Below are positions 33,847 to 41,418 of a DNA stretch of 64,000 bases, in pieces. Position numbers and translations under genes: made by a program. Each line of letters opens with the position of its first letter. The stretch's first letter is position 1. This DNA is from Marinobacter sp. NP-4(2019) (GTDB taxonomy: Bacteria; Pseudomonadota; Gammaproteobacteria; Pseudomonadales; Oleiphilaceae): the NCBI RefSeq assembly GCF_003994855.1, contig NZ_CP034142.1, forward strand, positions 3,224,001 through 3,288,000. Direction: 5' to 3'. The notes beneath the pieces are model-generated. The model was not told the origin of the DNA and ran no database searches. It saw nothing but the letters and a program-made list of their open reading frames with translations.

Positions 33847-35889
33847 TCAGGCACCAACAACACCACCATCATCCCTGGTCACAATAACCGTTGCATCCCG
33901 GGGCCGGGATTCATCGGCATTAGGCCAGTTACCCTGTGGATGCTGGATGTTGACAAACATGGTCTTGCCATCCGGGGTTGTGACAACACCCGTAACCTCA
34001 CATCCATACGGGCCAACGAAAAACCGGCGAATATCCCGTGTCCGCGGATCGGCGGCCAGCATCATGTTGTTGAGGTACGGCTCACTCCAGCTCCCATCGG
34101 TCTGGATCCACAGACGACCGTTGTAATCGAACCAGAGACCATCCGGACTGTTGAACAGGTTGGAATCGTCGAGGGTCACAATGGCTTCGCCGTCCACGAC
34201 TGTTTCGGTGCCCTGCTCGCCGGCAAACACGAAAATATCCCACTCAAACGCCGTGGCGGCATGGTCATTGCCCGCTTCCATCCAGCGAATGATGTGGCCT
34301 GTGCGGTTCTCAACCACCGGATTCGCGGCGTTGACGTCGTCATATCCGTCCTTGCCCCGGTTACTGTTGTTGGTCAGGGTGAAATAGACTTCGCCTGTTC
34401 TCGGGTCCACCGCGCCCCACTCCGGACGATCCATTGTGGTTGCACCCGCGATGTCCGCGGCCAGGCGGGTATTGAGCAGAACATCCTGCTGACTGTCGAA
34501 GCCATCAAAGGCAATATCCCCGACGTTGGTGCCCACGGCTGCTGCCACCTTCGCGGAGAATTCTTCATCGTCCAGTGAGAGTGGCAACCAATCCCCGGAA
34601 CCATCTTCGTTGAAGCGCGCCACATACAGCGTGCCTTCGTCCAGCAGGTAACCGCCGGCGGTTGCTGCGTGGTATGGCTGCGCGGAAACAAACTTGTAGA
34701 TGTATTCGAAACGGGAATCATCACCGGAATAGCAAACCACCGGTTCTCCCTCTTTCGCGGGAGCAAAGATGACGCCTTCATGCCCAAAACGCCCCAGGGC
34801 AGTCCGCTTTTGTGGCTTACTCTCCGGCGTGAACGGATCAATCTCCACCATGAAGCCATAGGTATTGGCTTCGTTCCGGTAATCCAGGTCGGCGGATGCC
34901 TCCTTTACAGAAACATCAAACCGCAGGTACCGATCCTCTGCACTGTCGGCCAGCTCCCAGTCATAGCGAGAAGCTGAACCCACTCCATGCCGTACCTGCT
35001 CGCGGGGCTGGGTGGCGTCGCTGTTGGCGAAGTAGCCGTGCCAGTTCTCTTCAGCCGCCAGGTAGGTTCCCCAGGGAGTGGGGCCCATCGCACAATTGTT
35101 AAGTGTGCCCCGGGTTTCAGTGGCCGTTGGACTGTATTTGGTGACCAGCTTTTCATAACCACGCAGTGGCCCGCGGAGATCCATTGGTGTGCCACCGGTG
35201 ACCCTACGGTTGAACGGACTGCCATGGACCACGTCCCACTCACCATCCGTGGATCGCTTGATATGGATAACGGAGATGCCGTGGGCAGCCACTTCCTTGC
35301 GGACCTCATCCGCAGGCCGGGTACCGTCTCCGTTCGTGGTGGCACCGGATGGATGCAGCGCAGACTGGTTGATGTATTCATGGTTCATCACCAGCAGACC
35401 TTCCGTAGAGCTGTTGCCGCCAGCTTTCTGGTCGATGGGGAAAAAGTGCATGCCATCGTGGTGCATGCCCACTTGATTTTCCTGGTCAGCCCCGGTGTTG
35501 GTTCCATCCGCGCGATAGTCCGGATAATCACCGGTCAAAGGCGTTCCCCAGGGAACAAAAGGCTGTGCGGTATAGCCCTCAGGCACAATTACCTGGTTCG
35601 CATCAGAGACGGCAACAGCCTTGAAACCGAGTTCTGTTTCGCTTTGAGCGCCATCAGAACTACCGTTTCCACCATCGACGTTGCCGTTGTCATCACTGTT
35701 GTCGTCGGAGCAAGCCACCAGCCCCGCCCCCATAAGACTGGTCAACGCAGCACCCACGGTTCCTTTCATTACGGTACGTCGCTTCAACCGCGACGCCAGA
35801 ACAGAGGTAAACGGGGTGTTACCCGAGTGATTGACCACGGGCTCGTAATCCGGATCAAGATAATTGGGGTCCAGGTCTTGCTTAGCCAT
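33847..35889 (-). CDS. PhoX-family alkaline phosphatase (DUF839), Tat-exported
   Basis: A 680-residue PhoX-type phosphatase, which releases phosphate from organic esters in the periplasm using Ca2+ and Fe3+. The long Tat leader includes SRLKRRTVMKGTVGAALTS and ends at an Ala-Cys (a possible lipobox). The DUF839 beta-propeller follows; ATEFDR-type signatures appear as VVCYSGDDSRFEYIYKFVS and FNSPDGLWFDYNGRLWIQTDG, HPQGNWPN near the end. I use the ATG at 35889 (GAGAGG upstream) instead of one 15 bases earlier. A candidate Pho box lies at 35951-35979. Confidence 0.9.
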   Translation of the reverse strand: MAKQDLDPNYLDPDYEPVVNHSGNTPFTSVLASRLKRRTVMKGTVGAALTSLMGAGLVACSDDNSDDNGNVDGGNGSSDGAQSETELGFKAVAVSDANQVIVPEGYTAQPFVPWGTPLTGDYPDYRADGTNTGADQENQVGMHHDGMHFFPIDQKAGGNSSTEGLLVMNHEYINQSALHPSGATTNGDGTRPADEVRKEVAAHGISVIHIKRSTDGEWDVVHGSPFNRRVTGGTPMDLRGPLRGYEKLVTKYSPTATETRGTLNNCAMGPTPWGTYLAAEENWHGYFANSDATQPREQVRHGVGSASRYDWELADSAEDRYLRFDVSVKEASADLDYRNEANTYGFMVEIDPFTPESKPQKRTALGRFGHEGVIFAPAKEGEPVVCYSGDDSRFEYIYKFVSAQPYHAATAGGYLLDEGTLYVARFNEDGSGDWLPLSLDDEEFSAKVAAAVGTNVGDIAFDGFDSQQDVLLNTRLAADIAGATTMDRPEWGAVDPRTGEVYFTLTNNSNRGKDGYDDVNAANPVVENRTGHIIRWMEAGNDHAATAFEWDIFVFAGEQGTETVVDGEAIVTLDDSNLFNSPDGLWFDYNGRLWIQTDGSWSEPYLNNMMLAADPRTRDIRRFFVGPYGCEVTGVVTTPDGKTMFVNIQHPQGNWPNADESRPRDATVIVTRDDGGVVGA

Positions 35890-35950
35890 CGGTGCCTCTC
35901 TCATCTGGTTATGGGTACATGTTTATGAGAGGACAGTGTCAGGCTATTAA

Positions 35951-35979
35951 ATGACAGACAGCAGTCAAAAAGAAGACAG
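35951..35979 (-). promoter_or_regulatory. Candidate Pho box of the PhoX gene
   Basis: Read on the minus strand the region is CTGTCTT-CTTT-TTGACTG-CTGT-CTGTCAT: three 7-bp units at 11-bp steps. The last unit matches the PhoB half-site CTGTCAT exactly and the first by six of seven, while the middle one is poor. It is 62 bases from the phosphatase start. Confidence 0.5.
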
Positions 35980-36026
35980 TACTCTTAACGTTTTTTGACA
36001 ACCGGCTTCAGACATCCGATCACGAA

Positions 36027-36058
36027 AAAGCCCGCTCCGTGTGCGCGGAGCGGGCTTT
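36027..36058 (-). terminator. Intrinsic terminator of the acidic lipoprotein gene
   Basis: AAAGCCCGCTCCG pairs perfectly with CGGAGCGGGCTTT (13 bp, 6-nt loop), followed on the minus strand by TTTTTCG. It ends the lipoprotein transcript and insulates the PhoX promoter beyond. Confidence 0.9.
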
Positions 36059-36081
36059 CGGCATTCAGCAATGGCCATTGC

Positions 36082-36381
36082 TTACTTACTATCGTCAGTG
36101 GCTTCCTCGTAGCCCTCTTCCATGGCGTCACCAGCCTCTTCCGCCGCATCGCCCATCTCATCAGCGGCGTTTTCAGCACCCTCCTGCATTTCCTCCATGG
36201 CGCTTTCGTCCTGCCCGGTAGCCTCTTCATAGGTTTCTTCCATGGAATCGCCGGCCTCTTCCATCATCTCACCGGCGTTATCCTCAGCCTGCTCGATGTC
36301 GGCACCCTCATCTTCCTGACTGCAGGCGGCAAGGCCCAGCGTCATCATCAGAACCAATGCACTCAAAGTTAGCTTGTTCAT
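36082..36381 (-). CDS. Small acidic lipoprotein with internal repeat
   Basis: A 99-residue lipoprotein with signal and lipobox MTLGLAAC, then a low-complexity, very acidic chain rich in E, D, A and M. The unit GDSMEETYEEAT recurs as GDAMEEGYEEAT, so part of the gene arose by internal duplication; the pattern predicts a helical coiled coil. The ATG at 36381 has AAGGA upstream, and a strong terminator follows. No family is recognised. Its role at the membrane is unknown. Confidence 0.7.
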   Translation of the reverse strand: MNKLTLSALVLMMTLGLAACSQEDEGADIEQAEDNAGEMMEEAGDSMEETYEEATGQDESAMEEMQEGAENAADEMGDAAEEAGDAMEEGYEEATDDSK

Positions 36382-36510
36382 ACCATGTCCTTTCTTTGGC
36401 GAATGTAAACAACGAAGGCAAGTGTAGGGCTGCGGATACATGAGAGGCAATTACCGGGGGATTACCCTTCTGTTACCCATAATGGCGGGACAGGGCCCTT
36501 ATCCGACGAA

Positions 36511-36774
36511 TCAGCCAATGCCGGCGGATATTTCCATGCCATCGACCATCACGACGTGATCAAGCCGAAGCATCTGACCCCGCCCGATCAGCACGAATTC
36601 CTGCCCCGCCCTGCTGAACAGATCCCGGATCACATCGTGAATGATCTGGACCTGACCGGCATCGTCCCGATACACAATCTCCAGAATCCGGGAGGAGAAC
36701 AGGTGTTCCTGCAAAAACTCGTGGATGGACCAATGGACGGGTTGCTGAGGGTTGGAGAGGTTATTCGAGGTCAT
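36511..36774 (-). CDS. Small cytoplasmic protein, possibly Rof-like (Rho-binding antiterminator fold)
   Basis: An 87-residue protein from the ATG at 36774 (MTSNNLSN), with GGGAAG about 8 bases upstream. Residues about 25-80 (ILEIVYRDDAGQVQIIHDVIRDLFSRAGQEFVLIG and LRLDHVVMVDG, split) show the order of strands and the LRLD motif of Rof/YaeO, the E. coli inhibitor of Rho. Similarity is judged by eye and only modest. The gene is divergent from alkB with 177 bases between starts. Confidence 0.45.
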   Translation of the reverse strand: MTSNNLSNPQQPVHWSIHEFLQEHLFSSRILEIVYRDDAGQVQIIHDVIRDLFSRAGQEFVLIGRGQMLRLDHVVMVDGMEISAGIG

Positions 36775-36951
36775 GGCTGGTTCTTCCCTGTAGGTCGTGA
36801 CCAATAGGTTCAGTGTGGTTCATAAACCTCCAATCCGCCAGAGCCATCAGAAAGTGCACAGCCGGTGACCCATAATGACCGAAGCCTACTGTTGCATTGC
36901 AAGATTGTCCGACATAAAGTTAAGAGACATCCTGATAACTGGAGCCCCACA

Positions 36952-38217
36952 ATGAACACAAAAACCCGCGACAATCTGGATATAACGGAAACCTCCTCCC
37001 CGTCCCAGGCAGGCCAGGACTGGAAAGACCCCAAACGTTATCTATGGTTGATGGGACCCGCACTGCCGGGGATCGGACTTGCCGCTCTGGCGGGGTATGC
37101 CATTGCACCGAAAAAGCTCCGGGCCCTCGCCTGGACCGGACCGGCACTGGTACATGGCATCATTCCCGGGCTGGACCGGGCCATTGGAGAAGACCAAAGC
37201 AATCCTCCCGAATCGGCAGTCAAGACCCTGGAGCAGGACAAATACTACGACCGGATCGTCAAGGCGTTTATCCCCACCCAGTATGCCATGACGTTCATGG
37301 GGGCCTGGCTGGCAAGTCGTAAGAAAACACCCCTGGCAGACCGCATCGGACTGACCCTGACAGTGGGCGCCATTAACGGCGTCGGTATCAACACGGCTCA
37401 CGAACTGGGCCACAAGTCCAACAAGCTGAATAAGCTGATGGCCATGGCGGCCCTCGCCCCAACGGGTTACACCCACTTTGTGGTGGAGCACAACTTTGGT
37501 CACCACAAACGGGTGGCAACCCCCGAGGACCCGGCCAGCAGTCGCATGGGGGAAAGCTTCTGGAAGTTCCTGCCACGAACGGTGGTGGGCGGCATCAAGT
37601 CAGCCGTAAAGATCGAGAAAGCACGACTGGCCCGCAAGGGCAAGGGATTCTGGAGTCTGGACAACGAGTTGCTACAGGGCTGGGCGATGAGCGCCGGGTT
37701 CTTTGGCGCCACCACCCTGGTGTGCGGGCCCCGCGCCATTCCGTTCCTGGCGGCACAGGCGGCCTACGGTGCCAGTTTGCTGGAGACAGTAAACTATGTG
37801 GAGCACTATGGCCTGATGCGTCAAAAGGATGCCAAGGGCAAGTACGAGCGTACCAAGCCGTCCCATAGCTGGAACAGCAATCACATTGTGACCAATCTGT
37901 TCCTGTATCAGCTGCAGCGCCACTCCGACCACCACGCGCATCCGACCCGCAGCTTCCAGGCTCTGCGTCACTTCGAGGACGCGCCGCAATTGCCGGGTGG
38001 TTATGCGTCGATGCTGTTGCCTGCCTATTTGCCGTCCTGGTGGTACGAGATGATGGATAAGCGGGTGATCGACCATTACGAGGGGGATCTGGAAAAGATC
38101 AACTGGGACCCTGACCGCAAAGCGGAGCTGATGGCCAAGTACGCGGACTATGCCGCCGCAGTGGCTGCCGAGGCCAAGGCACGCAAAGAGGCTCCCGCTT
38201 CGGAGGACGCCGCCTAG
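36952..38217 (+). CDS. alkB: Alkane 1-monooxygenase
   Basis: A 421-residue integral-membrane non-haem di-iron hydroxylase that converts medium/long-chain n-alkanes to 1-alkanols with rubredoxin electrons. All histidine motifs are present: HELGH (150-154), HNFGHH (180-185), NYVEHYG (281-287) and LQRHSDHHA (321-329). Five to six membrane helices are visible. The ATG at 36952 has GGAG 7 bases ahead; the open frame continues upstream without similarity. Rubredoxin, rubredoxin reductase and an AlkS-type regulator are absent from the neighbourhood, so partners must be encoded elsewhere. The stop is followed by a hairpin repeat (E3). Confidence 0.97.
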   Translation: MNTKTRDNLDITETSSPSQAGQDWKDPKRYLWLMGPALPGIGLAALAGYAIAPKKLRALAWTGPALVHGIIPGLDRAIGEDQSNPPESAVKTLEQDKYYDRIVKAFIPTQYAMTFMGAWLASRKKTPLADRIGLTLTVGAINGVGINTAHELGHKSNKLNKLMAMAALAPTGYTHFVVEHNFGHHKRVATPEDPASSRMGESFWKFLPRTVVGGIKSAVKIEKARLARKGKGFWSLDNELLQGWAMSAGFFGATTLVCGPRAIPFLAAQAAYGASLLETVNYVEHYGLMRQKDAKGKYERTKPSHSWNSNHIVTNLFLYQLQRHSDHHAHPTRSFQALRHFEDAPQLPGGYASMLLPAYLPSWWYEMMDKRVIDHYEGDLEKINWDPDRKAELMAKYADYAAAVAAEAKARKEAPASEDAA

Positions 38218-38236
38218 AATTCCAACCCTGGTGCAT

Positions 38237-38350
38237 GCGGCCATCAGGGAACGTCTTTCCGAAACACGCCCGCAAGTACGTCCATGTAGGGCTCGGCTGT
38301 GGCCATCCCCGGCCACAGACGGTTTCGGAAAGACGTTCCCTGCTGACCGC
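38237..38350 (-). repeat. Hairpin repeat element E3
   Basis: 29-nt arms (38237-38265, 38322-38350) pair at 27 positions, including 21 consecutive bp, around a 56-nt core. Read on the minus strand the core has hairpin A (CTGTGGCCGGGGATGGCCACAG, loop GGA) and hairpin B (TACATGGACGTA), matching E4 at most positions. It fills the gap between the convergent alkB and enoyl-CoA hydratase genes and may double as a terminator. Core orientation is minus, the strand of the hydratase 3' end. Confidence 0.85.
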
Positions 38351-38392
38351 TCCGGCCTGGGTGCTGGCCCGCCGTCCGCTCAGAGTCCGGGG

Positions 38393-39172
38393 TTACCTTC
38401 CTTTAAAAACCGCGTCCCTTCTTTCAAGAAACGACTGAATGCCCTCTTTTACATCCTCGCTGGCCATGATCGGCCGCAAATCCGGGAACAACCGCTGCTT
38501 CGCGGCTTCCTGCCCTTCGCTGACAGCAATTTTTGATGATTTGAGACTGCCCTGTACTCCCAGCGGCGCTGCCCTGGCAATTTTCTCAGCAATGTCCATG
38601 GCGACGTTGAACTGCTCACCCGGCTCCACCAGTTCCTGAATCAGCCCCCACTGGAAAGCCTGCTCGGCGGTCCATTCGTCACCGGTGAGCAGGTAACGCT
38701 GGGCATTGCCCCAGCCGATTTCACGTTGCAGACGAATGGTCGCACCACCACAGGCAAAGATGCCGCGTTTGACTTCCAACTGTGCGAAGCGGGTGCCTTT
38801 GGCCGCAACGCGAACGTCTGTATTGAGCATCATTTCGACGCCGCAGGTAAAACAGATGCCCTGGGCGGCGAAAACAACCGGTTTGGTGAGGCCTTCACCG
38901 GTAACGTGGAAGGGGTCGAGCTCGCCTTCCCCCGGTTCAATGCCTGTGCCATTGGCGAACACCTCGGCCCAGTCATCCAGTTGCAGACCGCTAGTGAAGT
39001 GGTCGCCTTCGGCGTACATCAGACCGACTCTCAGGTCAGGATCGTTCTCCAGTTGATGATAGGCCGCTGCGATTTCGTGGTACATCGCCCGGTTCATGGC
39101 GTTCATTTTGTCCGGGCGGTTCAGCCCGATCAGAAGGATGTGGCTTTTCTCTTCTACGTTAACCAGAGCCAT
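38393..39172 (-). CDS. Enoyl-CoA hydratase/isomerase-family protein
   Basis: A 259-residue crotonase-fold protein. I choose the ATG at 39172 (MALVNVEEKSHILLIGLNRPDKMNAMNRAM gives the N-terminal signature in two parts); the longer frame would read through repeat E4. The oxyanion-hole motifs AEGDHFTSGLQL and AAQGICFTCGVEMMLN are present. The catalytic glutamates of classical hydratase 1 are not both obvious (AAKGTRFAQLEVKRGIFACGG), so it may act on a special acyl-CoA or as an isomerase. It follows the acyl-CoA dehydrogenase gene in the same direction, with E4 between them. Confidence 0.85.
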   Translation of the reverse strand: MALVNVEEKSHILLIGLNRPDKMNAMNRAMYHEIAAAYHQLENDPDLRVGLMYAEGDHFTSGLQLDDWAEVFANGTGIEPGEGELDPFHVTGEGLTKPVVFAAQGICFTCGVEMMLNTDVRVAAKGTRFAQLEVKRGIFACGGATIRLQREIGWGNAQRYLLTGDEWTAEQAFQWGLIQELVEPGEQFNVAMDIAEKIARAAPLGVQGSLKSSKIAVSEGQEAAKQRLFPDLRPIMASEDVKEGIQSFLERRDAVFKGR

Positions 39173-39230
39173 TTCCAACACCCTCAAAGTTCGTTTGTGG
39201 TATTCCGCAGGCCGCACCCATGTTTGGGCG

Positions 39231-39338
39231 CAAGCGGCTGGTACGACCTCCCGGGACCGTCTGTGGCCATGGATGGCCACAGCCGAGCCTGCATGGATGT
39301 ACTCGTGGCGTGTCCCGGGAGGCCGTACCAGCCGATTG
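39231..39338 (+). repeat. Hairpin repeat element E4
   Basis: The arms 39231-39257 and 39312-39338 pair at 25 of 27 positions around a 54-nt core. Hairpin A is a 10-bp perfect stem (CTGTGGCCAT and its complement) around GG, and hairpin B is TGCATGGATGTA. It sits in the 180-bp gap between the acyl-CoA dehydrogenase and hydratase genes, both on the minus strand, so in the expected operon transcript it is antisense to the GGA core orientation. Two other ORFs that cross it are spurious. Confidence 0.85.
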
Positions 39339-39352
39339 TGCCTACTCCCTGA

Positions 39353-41155
39353 CTAGAACCATTCGGATTTCATGTTCAGACAAGTATCGTCCTGATTCCT
39401 CAGCAGGACCAGGTCCTGTGCCACGGTTGGCAGTTCCCAGTGAAAAAAGTACTGGGCGGCCTGGAGCTTGCCCTGGTAGAAATTGCGCTCGTCATCACTG
39501 TTGGCGGACGCCAGGGCATTGGCGGCGGCGTTGGCCTGGCGGAGCCACATCCAGGCGACGATGATGTGACCGAACAGGTGCAGGTAGCAGGCGGCATTGG
39601 CCAGGGGTTTGTCCACATCGCCTACCATCAGGGATTTGCCCAGGTCCTGGGTGACTTTGACCGCCTGCTGCAGGGTTTCGCTCAGGGACAGCGCCCATTG
39701 CTGGCAACGGTCGGTGGTTGCAGCTTCCAGGTCCACCTGCATTTCCTGCATCAGCAGTTGCAGGCCATGGCTCTGGTCCTGCCAGATCTTGCGCCCCAGC
39801 AGATCCAGGGCCTGGATGCCGTTGGTACCCTCGTGGATCGGGTTGAGGCGGTTATCACGCCAGCACTGCTCCACCGGGTATTCCCGGGTGTAACCGGCAC
39901 CGCCGTAGACCTGGATCGCCAGGTCGTTGGCCTTGGGACCGTATTCGGATGGCCAGGCCTTGATCACCGGGGTAAGCAGGTCCAGCAGCTTGCCGGCTTC
40001 CAGGCGCTTCTGTTCGTCCGGGTGGGTATGCTGGTCGTCCATCAGCCGGGCCCCGTACAGGCACAAGGCCAGGCCACCCTCGCTGTAGGCTTTTTGGGCC
40101 AGCAGCATACGCCGTACATCCGCATGATCAATGATCGGCACCTGTGGCGATTCCGGGCTCTTCTCGCTGGCCTTGCGGCCCTGCAGTCGGTCTTTGGCGT
40201 ATTCCAGGCTATGCATGTAACCGCGATAACCGACTACCGCAGCACCAAAGCCGACGCCGACCCGGGCTTCGTTCATCATCTGGAACATGTACTTCAGCCC
40301 CTGGTGAGGTTCGCCAACCAGGTAACCGTGACAGGGCGCATCATCACCGAAACTCAATGCAGTGGATGTGGTACCCCGGTAGCCGAGCTTGTGGATCAGG
40401 CCGGCAAGACTGACGCCGTTACGCTCGGTGGGATTGCCCTCTTCATCTACCAGGAATTTGGGCACTATAAACAGGGAGATGCCTTTCACACCTGCCGGGG
40501 CGCCTTTGATTTTCGCCAGTACCATGTGAACGATGTTCTCGGTGATGGACTGTTCGCCACCGGAAATGAAAATTTTGGCGCCTTTGATCAGATAGTGGCC
40601 GTCATCGGTGGGCGAGGCCGAGGTACGGATATCCGCCAGGGATGAGCCGGCATGGGGTTCGGTGAGGGCCATAGTGCCGGTAAAGCGACCGCTGAGCATG
40701 TGGGGCAAGAAGTTAGCTTTCTGCTGCTCGTTGCCGAACACACGGATCAGGTTGGCGGCGGCGGTGGTCAGGAACGGGTAGCCAGCGGTGCCCGGGTTAG
40801 CGGCGGTGAAGAAGCCGTTGCAGGCGGCCATGACCGATTCCGGCAGTTGCATGCCACCCAGGTCGTAATCGTAGCGGCCGGCGATAAAGCCGGCTTCCGC
40901 GTAGGCGTCGAAGGCTTCTTTGACCTGGGGGAGCATCTCGACCTGGCCGTTGACGAATCTGGGCTCGTCTTTGTCGGCCGCGCTGTTGTGGGTGGCAAAT
41001 TTTTCCCGGGCCATTTTGTCGGCGGTTTCGATGACGGCATCAAAGGTGTCGCGGCTGTGTTCGCTGAAGCGCTCGCGGGTGGTGAGGCTGTCGGTATCGA
41101 GGACTTCATAAAGCTGGAACGACAGGTCGCGGCGGTCGATCAGGGTGTCAGTCAT
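39353..41155 (-). CDS. Acyl-CoA dehydrogenase, 600-residue type
   Basis: The 600-residue flavoprotein is of the long acyl-CoA dehydrogenase class with a C-terminal extension, catalysing alpha,beta-dehydrogenation of acyl-CoA in beta-oxidation. GTMALTEPHAGSSLADIRT and KIFISGGEQSI are the FAD/substrate signatures; the catalytic region is GGAGYTREYPVEQCWRDNRL and IHEGTNGIQALDLLGRKI. I use ATG 41155 (MTDTLIDRRDLSFQLYEVLD); a longer frame starts within hairpin repeat E5 and is not protein-coding. Electrons go to ETF. It is upstream of the hydratase gene. Confidence 0.93.
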   Translation of the reverse strand: MTDTLIDRRDLSFQLYEVLDTDSLTTRERFSEHSRDTFDAVIETADKMAREKFATHNSAADKDEPRFVNGQVEMLPQVKEAFDAYAEAGFIAGRYDYDLGGMQLPESVMAACNGFFTAANPGTAGYPFLTTAAANLIRVFGNEQQKANFLPHMLSGRFTGTMALTEPHAGSSLADIRTSASPTDDGHYLIKGAKIFISGGEQSITENIVHMVLAKIKGAPAGVKGISLFIVPKFLVDEEGNPTERNGVSLAGLIHKLGYRGTTSTALSFGDDAPCHGYLVGEPHQGLKYMFQMMNEARVGVGFGAAVVGYRGYMHSLEYAKDRLQGRKASEKSPESPQVPIIDHADVRRMLLAQKAYSEGGLALCLYGARLMDDQHTHPDEQKRLEAGKLLDLLTPVIKAWPSEYGPKANDLAIQVYGGAGYTREYPVEQCWRDNRLNPIHEGTNGIQALDLLGRKIWQDQSHGLQLLMQEMQVDLEAATTDRCQQWALSLSETLQQAVKVTQDLGKSLMVGDVDKPLANAACYLHLFGHIIVAWMWLRQANAAANALASANSDDERNFYQGKLQAAQYFFHWELPTVAQDLVLLRNQDDTCLNMKSEWF

Positions 41156-41288
41156 TCTTGGTCTCCTGTTTGTTGCTGACAGCCTCTCACACCTCTGTTT
41201 TTCTGGGAACCGGCATTTATGACATAATCTTGGTGAATATCGCCATTCCGGATTGCCTTTCCTTATCTGCGACTGGCGCTTGCCTCCC

Positions 41289-41402
41289 GGGCACCAGTGG
41301 GGAATACCCCTCCCGGGACACGCTGTGAATACCTCCCTGTAAGCTTGAGTGCAGCATCCCTGCTGCACACAGTCCCGGGAGGGGTATTCCCCACTGGCAC
41401 CC
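41289..41402 (-). repeat. Hairpin repeat element E5
   Basis: The arms contain a 26-bp perfect inverted repeat (41294-41319 and 41372-41397), extended by three further pairs beyond a two-base mismatch, around a 52-nt core. On the minus strand hairpin A is GCAGCAGGGATGCTGC and hairpin B region TTACAGGGAGGTA. It occupies much of the 263-bp divergent region between the acyl-CoA dehydrogenase and GlxA-regulator genes, unlike the other copies that lie between 3' ends or in an operon gap. Confidence 0.85.
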
Positions 41403-41418
41403 TGCTTCCGGAGTTTGC

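Noticed and set aside
39173..39280. N-terminal extension of the enoyl-CoA hydratase frame
   Set aside because: The added residues come from repeat E4; family alignment and ribosome site point to 39172.
39440..40645. Open frame of 401 codons opposite the acyl-CoA dehydrogenase
   Set aside because: It overlaps a strong conserved gene and has no family similarity or start context.
41156..41368. N-terminal extension of the acyl-CoA dehydrogenase frame
   Set aside because: The added residues come from repeat E5 and an untranslated leader; the ATG at 41155 begins the family N-terminus.
2208..41402. Integron attC sites or retron msr/msd as an explanation of the hairpin repeats
   Set aside because: No integrase or reverse transcriptase is nearby, no attC core sites are seen, and the conserved part is the inner core, not the ends.
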